The notes under the pieces were generated by a model that worked only from the letters and a program-made list of their open reading frames with translations, had not been told where the DNA came from and ran no database searches. Both the position numbers and the translations under genes were made by a program. From Luteibacter sp. (GTDB taxonomy: Bacteria > Pseudomonadota > Gammaproteobacteria > Xanthomonadales > Rhodanobacteraceae): a stretch of 64,000 nucleotides of DNA. The DNA is taken from contig NZ_WNDO01000011.1 of the NCBI RefSeq assembly GCF_009912395.1, positions 62,001-126,000 of the forward strand, given 5' to 3'. Of this stretch, positions 9,711 through 18,003 are shown in pieces (position 1 is the stretch's first letter; every line of letters begins with the position of its first letter).

Positions 9711-11334
9711 ACGCGGGACCGCGGTCGCCCTGTTGTTTGACGACGCGACGCTTTCCGCGCACCTGCGCGATGCTCTCCTGGAGCAGGGCGCCAGCATCGT
9801 GTACGCATCGGATCTCGCCTCCTTTGCGCCGGCCGTCGTGGTGGTCGACCTGGACAACCCGGGCGACGACGATCTGGATCGCCTCTACGACACGGTGGAA
9901 AGCGGTCATCCACGCCTTGTCTTCAATGACGCGGACGCGAGTCGCCATCTGAGTGGCTGGGATCGCGCCCGGTGGGCTCGGCATCTTGCCGCGAAACTGG
10001 TGGGTGGCACGGTGCTCGATCCGCCACGCCCAGAGGACGCGCGTGCCATCGAACCGCGGATTGAGGCGATCGCCTCTCCCGCGGCGCCGGTGGAAGAATT
10101 CTTCCTGGAGCCGTTGACCGCCGAGCTCGCGATCACGGGGAGCCATGGCTACCCGGATTCGACCGATGCGCCTGCTGACGCACCCGTGGACGACGACCTG
10201 GCCGGTGACCTGGATTTCTCCACCACGCTTCCCGTTAATGATGATGGAGACGACGACTCGGGTCATCTCGCTGCCGAACTGGAAGCCTTGCTGGCGGAGG
10301 GCGACATGTCGTTGCCCGGACACGACTCGCTCGAGGACGTGCCTTCGACGCCCGTCGAACTCAATGAACTGGCATCGCTGAGCTTGTCGTCCTTCGAACT
10401 GGTCGACGAGGCGCCGCCGGCACCGGTCGCCGAGCATCGCGATTTCGATCTCAGCGGTCTGTCCCTCGATGCACCCGGCGAATTGCCGCCCTCGTCGTTG
10501 CAGATCGAGGGGCGCGCCACCGAGTACGTGCCGCCTCCCGTGCCGGAATGGGATCTCGTGGACCACGACCAGATCGTGCCCGAGCCCGTGGCGGCGAAAC
10601 CGGATGCGTCCGAGTTCGGGATCGAAACGGTGAGTGCCGTCGAGTATCTCGCCCAGGATGTCGTCGATGACGGTAGCGTGGATATCCGCCCCGGGCTGAC
10701 GCTCGAGTTGGAGTCGATGGAAGAGGCGATTGCACCGACGGCGCGATCGGGCGATTACGTGCACGAGATGTTCCTCGACGAAAGCGCGCGTGCGGTACGT
10801 CGCGTGGTGGCGCTTGCCGGTGCCGTGGAGAGCGCGTCGACCATCGCCGACTTCCTCGCCGCCGCGCCAGCGCGGCTGCCGGCGGTACTGTTGGTGGTGG
10901 CGCATCACGAAGGTGACAGCGAAGCGTTCGCCGCCAGCCTCGGCAAGGCCAGGGTGGCCGTGCAGGGCATGCATGCCAATCACGGCGATGTCCTGGTGGT
11001 GGCGCGTGGCGAGCATGTGCAGATCCGCCGCGACGGCAGCGTCTCGGTCCGGGAGGATGGCATCGCGGGTGGGCCATCGATCGACGGTGTGCTCAGCACG
11101 CTGGCCGGCGGGTTCGGTGCGGATGCCATGGCGATCGTGTTCGCCGGTCGCGGCAACGACGCCGTGGCGGGCTCCCAGGCGATCTACGACGCCGGCGGTC
11201 GGGTCTGGGTCGAAACCGTGCCCGCCGAGCAGGAGTATGGCCAGATGGTGTCGGGCGTACGCGAAGAGCGCGTGGCCGGCTTTGCGGGCGATGTTCCTGC
11301 CCTGGTACGCAAACTGACCGAGGAGCTCCGATGA
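9703..11334 (+). CDS. chpB: ChpB-like CheB-family protein, probably degenerate
   Basis: A 543-residue protein. The N-terminal 100 residues resemble a receiver fold without a convincing acidic triad. A long acidic linker follows (about 110-345), then a C-terminal region with the layout of a CheB methylesterase. A His in VVAHHEGD and an Asp in FAGRGNDAVAG match two triad positions, but the GASTGG nucleophile motif is replaced by ALAGAVES, so methylesterase activity is doubtful. ATG at 9703 overlaps the chpA end; the stop overlaps chpC by four bases (ATGA). The name follows operon position (Xylella: pilG-I-J-L-chpB-chpC). Confidence 0.75.
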   Translation: MAERGTAVALLFDDATLSAHLRDALLEQGASIVYASDLASFAPAVVVVDLDNPGDDDLDRLYDTVESGHPRLVFNDADASRHLSGWDRARWARHLAAKLVGGTVLDPPRPEDARAIEPRIEAIASPAAPVEEFFLEPLTAELAITGSHGYPDSTDAPADAPVDDDLAGDLDFSTTLPVNDDGDDDSGHLAAELEALLAEGDMSLPGHDSLEDVPSTPVELNELASLSLSSFELVDEAPPAPVAEHRDFDLSGLSLDAPGELPPSSLQIEGRATEYVPPPVPEWDLVDHDQIVPEPVAAKPDASEFGIETVSAVEYLAQDVVDDGSVDIRPGLTLELESMEEAIAPTARSGDYVHEMFLDESARAVRRVVALAGAVESASTIADFLAAAPARLPAVLLVVAHHEGDSEAFAASLGKARVAVQGMHANHGDVLVVARGEHVQIRRDGSVSVREDGIAGGPSIDGVLSTLAGGFGADAMAIVFAGRGNDAVAGSQAIYDAGGRVWVETVPAEQEYGQMVSGVREERVAGFAGDVPALVRKLTEELR

Positions 11335-11801
11335 GCGAGCCGTTGCCCCGTGAAATCCGCTGCGTGCTGATTCCCAGCGGCGGCGTACGCCTGCTGCTGC
11401 CCAACGCCGCGGTAGCCGAGGTGATCACTCTGGCCGGTGTCGAGCCGTTGCCGGATGCACCTGAGTGGCTGCACGGGCTCATCGAGTGGCGAGGCTGGCG
11501 GATTCCCTTGCTGAGCTTCGACCACGTGGCCGCCTTGCCCGAGGACGCCCAGGACCAGGCGACCCGCGTGGCGGTGCTGAAAGCCATCGGTCAGCAGGCC
11601 GAGATGCCTTACATCGCCGTACTGACCCACGGCTTCCCCCGCCTGACCACCCTGAATGCGGAATTTCTGCTACCTACCCACGACGGCAATGAGCTGCCCT
11701 TCGGCGTGCGGGCCCGGGTGCTCGTGCGTGACGACATGGCGGTCATTCCCGACCTGGAAGGCATCGAGGCGGCGCTGACGGACGCTCTCGCGACCACCTG
11801 A
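11331..11801 (+). CDS. chpC: ChpC, CheW-like adaptor
   Basis: A 156-residue CheW-like protein (LLLPNAAVAEVITL, then WLHGLIEWRGWRIPLLSF). It is the last gene of the pil-chp operon, joined to chpB by an ATGA overlap. In Pseudomonas ChpC is a second adaptor that may couple further receptors to the Chp kinase. Confidence 0.85.
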   Translation: MSEPLPREIRCVLIPSGGVRLLLPNAAVAEVITLAGVEPLPDAPEWLHGLIEWRGWRIPLLSFDHVAALPEDAQDQATRVAVLKAIGQQAEMPYIAVLTHGFPRLTTLNAEFLLPTHDGNELPFGVRARVLVRDDMAVIPDLEGIEAALTDALATT

Positions 11802-11922
11802 GACATATTTGGCCGGATGTGAACGCATCCGTGGCGCATGCTTTCTCACACGGGAGACGGCAACGCGCTATTCTGGCGGCTTGCCCGGGGCGGTTTGACG
11901 CCGGTCCGGGCCCTGCGATATG

Positions 11923-11942
11923 ACGGGGGCGAATCCCCCCGT
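11923..11942 (+). promoter_or_regulatory. GC-rich hairpin in the probable leader of the MASE1 gene
   Basis: ACGGGGG and CCCCCGT form a perfect 7-bp stem around the 6-base loop CGAATC. It lies 22 bases before the proposed TTG start, just before the ribosome-binding site GGAAGGA (11951-11957). No T-tract follows, so a terminator is unlikely. If the ATG at 11920 is the real start, the hairpin is within the gene. Confidence 0.4.
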
Positions 11943-11964
11943 CCCGCCCGGGAAGGAAGCCCTC

Positions 11965-12879
11965 TTGAACGACAGGCCCCACGTGCGTCAGGTCAATTGG
12001 CCCGAACAGATCGCCGTGGCCGCGGCTTATGCCGCGGTCTGGGAAGTCGCGCGCCATTTTTCGTTCTCGCACTGGAGTCTGGTCTCCGGTATCCGGCTTG
12101 CCTGCCTCCTGCTGGTACCCCGTCGTTACTGGTACGCGATGGCCCTCGGCGAAACGCTTCCGGTGATGACCAACGGCTTGATGTACATTCCCCAGTTCGG
12201 CTGGTGGTACGGCCTGGTCGGCTCGATCCCCGTGATCTTCCCCTGCCTGCCGGTCATGGCGTGGCTACGGCGACGCGCCTCGGTCTTCCTGGCCGACGGT
12301 TCAGTGAATATGTTGCTTTTCGGCACGGCGGCGCTGGCTTGCGCGCTCATTTCCGCCTTGTTCAACGAGGTGGCGGTGGCCGGCGCCATCTGGCCAACCG
12401 AACCAGGCCACGCTCCGCCTTATGCAAGCCTGGCCCAAGGCTTCCTTACCTATCTTCTGGGCGCTTACCTCGGGTCGTTGACCCTGGCACCTAGCCTCGT
12501 CGCGCTACGTCTGGCGGCTCAGCGCAAGGACATCCGCAACCTCTGGCAGGGGGCGTTATCGCGCGAGCTTGGGGTGGTCGTAGCGCTCTTGGGCATGGCG
12601 GTATTCGCCAGTGGTCATTTACAAGGTGCGTCGTTGATGCTTTGCCGCATCTCCGTGGCCTTGCCCGTGGTGGCCATTGCGATACGTCATGGTTGGCAGG
12701 GCGCGGCATTGAGTGCGACGCTTGCGAGTATCGCGCTGGCGATGACTTCGGCAACCGTTCGAGATCCTGCGATGATTCAGGCCCAGGCGATATTCGCCGC
12801 CGCCCTGTCGGCCACCCTCCTGGTGACATCGCGACGGGCAGCCACGGCCGCCGATGTCGTCACGGGTCACGCCCGGTAG
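11965..12879 (+). CDS. Orphan MASE1-type integral membrane protein
   Basis: A 304-residue, strongly hydrophobic protein with about eight predicted membrane segments and the character of the MASE1 sensory domain (WYGLVGSIPVIFPCLPVM, LLGAYLGSLTLAPSLVAL). MASE1 normally precedes a histidine kinase, GGDEF or EAL domain; here it ends after the last helix with no output domain. TTG at 11965 is chosen because GGAAGGA lies 7 bases upstream; the alternative ATG at 11920 has no ribosome-binding site. Signal and partner are unknown. Confidence 0.75.
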   Translation: MNDRPHVRQVNWPEQIAVAAAYAAVWEVARHFSFSHWSLVSGIRLACLLLVPRRYWYAMALGETLPVMTNGLMYIPQFGWWYGLVGSIPVIFPCLPVMAWLRRRASVFLADGSVNMLLFGTAALACALISALFNEVAVAGAIWPTEPGHAPPYASLAQGFLTYLLGAYLGSLTLAPSLVALRLAAQRKDIRNLWQGALSRELGVVVALLGMAVFASGHLQGASLMLCRISVALPVVAIAIRHGWQGAALSATLASIALAMTSATVRDPAMIQAQAIFAAALSATLLVTSRRAATAADVVTGHAR

Positions 12880-12907
12880 GCGTGCCCCGCGACGACCTGG
12901 TCGTCAA

Positions 12908-13360
12908 TCACTGCAGGTGGATGTTGCACTCCATGGGGTCCTTGCATTCACCCTGAATCGCGCGAAGCAGCAGGTCGCCTGACGGCTGCGGATAGGCGAT
13001 CACCTGCATGTCATCCGAGCGATAGACCACTTCGCCGCCCTGCGCGGCCGGCGCGGGCGTGGTATCCGCCGGCGTGGCGAGCCGAGTTGCGTCCAGGCCC
13101 ATGGGCAGGGCGAACACCTGGCCGCCCACCACACCGAACGCGCCGCGAACCTTGCCGTCCAGGTCGTTGACCTGGACGTAGCGGACGCCCGCCCGTTCGA
13201 AGACATAGACGCGGAAGTGACCGCTGCTGCTGACGTCCGTGGCGGCGGGCCAGGACTGACCGAGTCCCGTGGCGGCTGCGGCAGGCGTGTCGGCGAGGGC
13301 GCTCGTGGCGACGGGGAGGAGGACGACCAGAAGGGAGGAGAGAAGGGCGCGCTTTTTCAT
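12908..13360 (-). CDS. Small secreted protein of unknown function
   Basis: 150 residues with a clear signal peptide (MKKRALLSSLLVVLLPVATS, cleavage likely after ALA, residue 23). The mature part has short beta-like segments (HFRVYVFERAGVRYVQVNDL) and two Cys near the C-terminus (ECKDPMECNI) that could form a disulphide. It converges with the MASE1 gene, 28 bases away. Family not recognised. Confidence 0.75.
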   Translation of the reverse strand: MKKRALLSSLLVVLLPVATSALADTPAAAATGLGQSWPAATDVSSSGHFRVYVFERAGVRYVQVNDLDGKVRGAFGVVGGQVFALPMGLDATRLATPADTTPAPAAQGGEVVYRSDDMQVIAYPQPSGDLLLRAIQGECKDPMECNIHLQ

Positions 13361-13541
13361 GGGTAGATTCCCGTGGTGAGTGGCCCGGCACCATGCCTGG
13401 GCATGGCTATCGTAGGCTTAACCACGGTTATTACCCTTATTCGTCGGGGAATGCGATGGTAACGTGCCATTTACGTGTAGCTACGTCTTGAAGCCAGCCC
13501 CAAGGAAATTCCGAATTGACCTATCGATGGGCAAAGAACGC

Positions 13542-13569
13542 TTGACGAGTAATTGAGAATCATTATCAT
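13542..13569 (+). promoter_or_regulatory. Fur-box-containing promoter of hemP
   Basis: TTGACG (13542-13547) and TATCAT (13564-13569) are spaced by 16 bases. The 19-mer at 13549-13567, ending AATCATTATC, matches the classical Fur box at 15 of 19 positions and overlaps the spacer and the -10 element, as expected for iron repression of haem uptake. The start of transcription implied (about 13576) would clip the hairpin at 13573. Confidence 0.75.
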
Positions 13570-13572
13570 CAA

Positions 13573-13593
13573 CTCCGCACCCCCATTGCGGAG
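13573..13593 (+). promoter_or_regulatory. Hairpin covering the hemP ribosome-binding site
   Basis: CTCCGCA (13573-13579) pairs perfectly with TGCGGAG (13587-13593) across a 7-base C-rich loop. The right arm contains GGAG (13590-13593), the ribosome-binding site 8 bases before the hemP ATG at 13602. If transcription starts upstream of 13573, the site would be hidden until the stem opens. Confidence 0.45.
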
Positions 13594-13601
13594 TACCTGA
13601 C

Positions 13602-13799
13602 ATGCTGATGAGAACGCTTCCCCTGAACGACAACGCCGGTCGCGAGAAGGTCGTCCCGCTGCGTACCGCACCGGTCACCACCCGCCGCATCGAAAGCAAG
13701 AACCTGCTCGACGGTTCGCGTGAACTGGTCATCGAGCACCAGGGCGCCGAGTACCACCTGCGCCTGACGCGCAACGACAAGCTCATCCTCACCAAGTAA
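13602..13799 (+). CDS. hemP: HemP/HmuP family hemin uptake protein
   Basis: A 65-residue protein whose C-terminal half carries the family pattern: ESKNLLDGSRELVIEHQGAE, ending LRLTRNDKLILTK. HemP/HmuP proteins are small basic proteins needed for expression of haem receptors in several proteobacteria. A Fur-box promoter lies directly upstream, matching an iron-starvation role. ATG 13602 is used because GGAG is 8 bases upstream; a second ATG at 13608 is possible. Confidence 0.9.
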   Translation: MLMRTLPLNDNAGREKVVPLRTAPVTTRRIESKNLLDGSRELVIEHQGAEYHLRLTRNDKLILTK

Positions 13800-13885
13800 C
13801 ACCCCGATCTCCCCGCCAAGCCACGCCGCCGCCCCCGGACAGGCCAGCCAGGCACTCCATCGACGACCGTCACCGGGAGACGCCC

Positions 13886-14449
13886 ATGTTCGGCTGGCTC
13901 GCATCCTTCGGCGTGAACGCACGCCATCGTTCCGCTTCCACCATCCGCTGGCTCGCGGTGGCCCCGCGTACCCTGGTCGAGGGCCTGGGCCAACTGGGCG
14001 GCGTGCTCTACCTCGCGCCGCGTCCCGTCACCTGTCCGGTCAGCACGCCGCTGCCTACGGGCTGCCTCGTGGAATCGGCTGAGCTCGCTCCCTTGCTCGC
14101 CACCCGCTACGTCGGCCTCACCTGCGCCGTAACGGCGGAGGGGCCGCGTGAATGGATCGACTGCGTGGGCGCCGAAGGCGACACGCTGGCGCGGGTCTAT
14201 CTGCTTCCCGATACCGACTACCTGGCCTGGGACGGCCTGTTCGCCGACGCCATCGCCATCGAGGCCCCGCAGCGTCGCGCTCCCGATCGCGAATGGCTGC
14301 GCTCGTGCCGCGCGCGGGTGCTTAGCTTCCAGCGCCGTCGCCTCGTCGGCTTCGACGTGCTCGGCGCGCAGGACGTGCGCATCTCGTCGCTGGGACGCGG
14401 CGTCGCCCGCGACATCGCCGTCTCCGAATCGGTCGCGATCACTAGTTGA
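13886..14449 (+). CDS. Unknown protein downstream of hemP, possibly haem-related
   Basis: 187 residues, no signal peptide or long hydrophobic stretch, Arg-rich (RRAPDREWLRSCRARVLSFQ). ATG follows GGGAGACGCCC. It lies 86 bases after hemP in the same direction and may be co-transcribed under Fur control. I do not recognise a domain; the link to haem handling is by position only. Confidence 0.7.
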   Translation: MFGWLASFGVNARHRSASTIRWLAVAPRTLVEGLGQLGGVLYLAPRPVTCPVSTPLPTGCLVESAELAPLLATRYVGLTCAVTAEGPREWIDCVGAEGDTLARVYLLPDTDYLAWDGLFADAIAIEAPQRRAPDREWLRSCRARVLSFQRRRLVGFDVLGAQDVRISSLGRGVARDIAVSESVAITS

Positions 14450-14455
14450 CGCCAG

Positions 14456-14520
14456 TCGCGCGCAAGCGCGCTCCTACAGAGGCAGTCGCCATGCTCTTGT
14501 AGGAGCGCGCTTGCGCGCGA
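14456..14520. repeat. Pair of inverted REP-like elements
   Basis: Two 23-base copies of the repeat with core TGTAGGAGCGCG in opposite orientation (14456-14478 and 14498-14520) with 19 bases between. They can form a long hairpin at the end of the hemP region. The same repeat occurs at 29541, 35334/35377, 41134 and 45342/45388. Confidence 0.9.
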
Positions 14521-14530
14521 TTCGGTGTGG

Positions 14531-14564
14531 AGTGTCCGTCCGGAGTGTCCGCGGACACATGTCC
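14531..14564 (+). promoter_or_regulatory. Probable activator-binding site for the sigma-54 promoter
   Basis: The 14-base perfect palindrome GTGTCCGCGGACAC (14545-14558) is flanked by extra half-sites: AGTGTCCG at 14531 and ATGTCC at 14559-14564. Its centre is about 77 bases before the expected transcription start of the promoter at 14602, a normal distance for an NtrC-family enhancer. The likely ligand is the activator encoded at 19321-20655. Confidence 0.65.
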
Positions 14565-14601
14565 ACTTCTGGTGAGGCGTTGGGGCGCAAGGCCCCTCTG
14601 C

Positions 14602-14619
14602 TTGGCACGGTCCCTGCTT
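14602..14619 (+). promoter_or_regulatory. Sigma-54 (-24/-12) promoter of the efflux operon
   Basis: TTGGCACGGTCCCTGCTT matches the RpoN consensus TGGCAC-N5-TTGC: GG at 14604-14605 and GC at 14616-14617, exactly 12 bases apart. It lies 30 bases before the ATG of the membrane-fusion protein and downstream of a palindromic enhancer. Confidence 0.8.
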
Positions 14620-14649
14620 CACAGGCTTACAGCCTCAGGGACCGCACGC

Positions 14650-15921
14650 ATGATTCGAGATACTTCCGCACAGGACCGCCTCGTCGAAGTTCGCCCCAAC
14701 GGACGTCGCAAGCTGCTGCTCATCGGTGGCGGCGTCGCCGCGCTGGTGCTCGTGGTGCTGGCAGCCCCCCGGGTCATGTCGATGTTCTCGGCGGAAAGTT
14801 CGGTCAGCGCATCGCGCCTCACCATCGCCACGGTCACGCGCGGGCCCTTCGTGCGCGACATTGCGGCGGAAGGCAAGGTCATCGCAGCGGTGAGCCCCAC
14901 CTTGTATGCGGCATCGCCCGGTGCGGTGGTGTTGCAGGTGCATGCGGGCGACGTCGTGAAGAAAGGCCAGGTACTTGCCGTCATCAGCAGCCCGGAGCTC
15001 ACCAACAAGCTCGCGCAGGAACGCTCGACGGCCGACGGCATGCAGGTGGATTACCTGCGTGCGCAGATCGAAGCACGCAAGAAGCGCGGCGAACTGCAAA
15101 AGACCTACGATAACGCCATCATCGACCAGACCGCTGCGCAGCGTGACATCAAGCGCTACCAGACCGCTTACGACAAGGGCGCCGTGCCCGTGATGGACGT
15201 GGACAAGGCCAAGTCGACGCTGGACAAGGCCAACGTGGCGGTGATGCATGCCAAGACCGACATGGGCATGGACAACGACAGCCTGACCTTCGATGTGCAG
15301 GCGAAGAAGCTGGCGCATGAGCGCCAGTTGCTCATCGTGAAGGAATACGAGCGCCAGGTGGACGACCTCAACGTGAAGTCGCCGGTGGACGGGCAGGTGG
15401 GTCAGTTGTTCATCGCCGAGCGCGCCACGGTCGCCAAGGACGCTCAACTGCTGAGCGTCATCGACCTGTCGGCACTGGAAGTGGAAATGAAGGTGCCGGA
15501 AAGCTTCGCGCGCGATCTCGCAATCGGCATGCCCGGCGAGATCGCCGGCAATGGCAAGACCTGGTCAGGCAAGGTGAGCGCGATCTCGCCGGAAGTGGTC
15601 AATGGCGAGGTGGCCGCACGCCTGCGCTTTGACGGAAGCACGCCGCAGCAATTGCGCCAGAGCCAGCGTCTTTCCGTTCGCGTCCTGCTGGATCGTCGTG
15701 ACAACGTGCTGACCGTCCAGCGCGGCTCGTTCGTGGACGAGAGCGGCGGTCGCTACGCTTACCTGGTCAACGACGGCATGGCCGATCGCCGCGACATCCG
15801 CGTGGGTGTCAGTAGCATCGACAAGGTCGAGATACTCGACGGACTCAAGGAAGGCGACCGCATCGTCGTCTCCGGCGCGGATGCCTTCGGCGCCGCGAAG
15901 CACGTGGCCATCGGCCGCTGA
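14650..15921 (+). CDS. Membrane-fusion (HlyD/MacA-type) subunit of an ABC efflux pump
   Basis: 423 residues. One N-terminal membrane anchor (KLLLIGGGVAALVLVVLA, about residues 21-38), then a biotinyl/lipoyl-like half (VVLQVHAGDVVKKGQVLAVI), a helical hairpin of about 100 residues, the second half (VKSPVDGQVGQLFIAERATV) and a beta-barrel C-terminal region. It bridges the inner-membrane ABC transporter to an outer-membrane channel not encoded here. ATG 14650 lies just downstream of the sigma-54 promoter. First gene of a six-gene unit with an ABC ATPase, two permeases, an NtrC-type regulator and a kinase. Confidence 0.88.
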   Translation: MIRDTSAQDRLVEVRPNGRRKLLLIGGGVAALVLVVLAAPRVMSMFSAESSVSASRLTIATVTRGPFVRDIAAEGKVIAAVSPTLYAASPGAVVLQVHAGDVVKKGQVLAVISSPELTNKLAQERSTADGMQVDYLRAQIEARKKRGELQKTYDNAIIDQTAAQRDIKRYQTAYDKGAVPVMDVDKAKSTLDKANVAVMHAKTDMGMDNDSLTFDVQAKKLAHERQLLIVKEYERQVDDLNVKSPVDGQVGQLFIAERATVAKDAQLLSVIDLSALEVEMKVPESFARDLAIGMPGEIAGNGKTWSGKVSAISPEVVNGEVAARLRFDGSTPQQLRQSQRLSVRVLLDRRDNVLTVQRGSFVDESGGRYAYLVNDGMADRRDIRVGVSSIDKVEILDGLKEGDRIVVSGADAFGAAKHVAIGR

Positions 15922-15950
15922 TTCATCATCTTTCAACCGAGGGAACCGAC

Positions 15951-16655
<705 letters not shown>

Positions 16656-16698
16656 ACCTTCCGTCGATTTATCGCCAGCCGTACCCCGAGGATGATTG

Positions 16699-18003
16699 AT
16701 GTTCGCCTACTACCTGGAACTCGCATGGCGAAGCCTGCGACGCAACAAGAGTCTCACGGCGCTCATGATCTTCGCGGTCGCGCTGGGCATCGGCGCGTGC
16801 ATGACGACGTTGACGGTGGTTCACGTACTTTCGGGCGATCCCCTCCCGGGGCGGGGTGACCGTGTGTATCGCGTGTTGCTGGACGCCGAACCGATGGACT
16901 CGTACCGAAAGGACGGTAATCCGCTCGACCAGGTGACATGGGTCGACGGCATGAACCTGTTGCGCGATGGGAAGGCGGATCGACAGGCGCTGATGACCGG
17001 CGGCAACGTCGCCGTCACGCCACCCGACGCCTCGCTCGATCCGTTCTATATCGGTGCGCGCTACAGCACATCCGATATCTTTTCGCTATTCGGCATTCAT
17101 TTCATCTACGGCGGCGCATGGACGGCGAAAGACGATGCCAGTCGTGCAAGGGTGGCCGTCATCACGCGTCGCCTCAACGACAAGGTCTTTGGGGGCGCCA
17201 ATAGCGTGGGGCGCAATTTGCGGGTATCCGATGCCGACCTTCGGGTGATCGGGGTGATCGACGATTGGGATCCGCAGCCGCACTTCCACGACCTGGACAT
17301 GAATACCTATGGCGATTCCGAGCGGCTCTACCTGCCGCTGGGAACATCGCGTGACCTGGGTCTGGGTCACTCCGGGTCGACCAACTGCTATGGCAACGGT
17401 CGCTCGTCGGAGAAGGAGCTGGAAACGCAGTCGTGCACGTGGCTGCAGTACTGGGTGGAGCTGGACACGGCGGCGAAGCGCGACGCCTATCACGAGTACC
17501 TGGTCAATTATTCGCGCGCCCAGCATGACCACGGCCGTTTCGAACGTCCACCCAATGTCCGCCTGTTCGACGTGATGAGCTGGCTGGACTACAAGCGGGT
17601 CGTGCCCGGCGACGTCAAGATCCAGGCATGGCTGGCCATCGGCTTCCTCATCGTCTGCCTGGTCAATACGGTGGGTCTGATGCTGGCGAAGTTCCTGCGT
17701 CGATCGGGCGAGGTCGGTGTGCGCCGTGCGCTTGGCGCGACCCGTGGAGAAATACTGACGCAGTTGTTGACGGAGGCGGGCATGATCGGACTGGCCGGCG
17801 GCATCGGCGGTCTCGTCCTTGCCATCCTCGGCCTGTGGCTCGTGAGGATGCAACCCCACGAGTACGCGAAGCTCGCCCATCTCGACTTCACGATGTTCCT
17901 CGCGACCTTCGCGCTCGCCATCGCCAGCACCGTCGTCGCCGGATTGCTGCCCGCGCTGCGTGCATGCCGTGTCGCCCCAGCCTTGCAACTGAAGACGCAG
18001 TGA
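16699..18003 (+). CDS. MacB/FtsX-type ABC permease 1
   Basis: 434 residues in the typical MacB layout: one N-terminal membrane helix (ALMIFAVALGIGACMTTLTV), a large periplasmic domain (about 45-300), then three C-terminal helices carrying the FtsX-type segment GEVGVRRALGATRGEILTQL. ATG 16699 follows GAGGATGATT. Its stop overlaps the next permease start (TGATG), so the two probably form a heterodimer. Confidence 0.88.
   Translation: MFAYYLELAWRSLRRNKSLTALMIFAVALGIGACMTTLTVVHVLSGDPLPGRGDRVYRVLLDAEPMDSYRKDGNPLDQVTWVDGMNLLRDGKADRQALMTGGNVAVTPPDASLDPFYIGARYSTSDIFSLFGIHFIYGGAWTAKDDASRARVAVITRRLNDKVFGGANSVGRNLRVSDADLRVIGVIDDWDPQPHFHDLDMNTYGDSERLYLPLGTSRDLGLGHSGSTNCYGNGRSSEKELETQSCTWLQYWVELDTAAKRDAYHEYLVNYSRAQHDHGRFERPPNVRLFDVMSWLDYKRVVPGDVKIQAWLAIGFLIVCLVNTVGLMLAKFLRRSGEVGVRRALGATRGEILTQLLTEAGMIGLAGGIGGLVLAILGLWLVRMQPHEYAKLAHLDFTMFLATFALAIASTVVAGLLPALRACRVAPALQLKTQ

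Noticed and set aside
7824-9857. 677-codon minus-strand frame opposite chpA
   Set aside because: It covers the conserved kinase and receiver domains on the other strand and has His/Arg-rich composition. It does not explain the chpA TAG.
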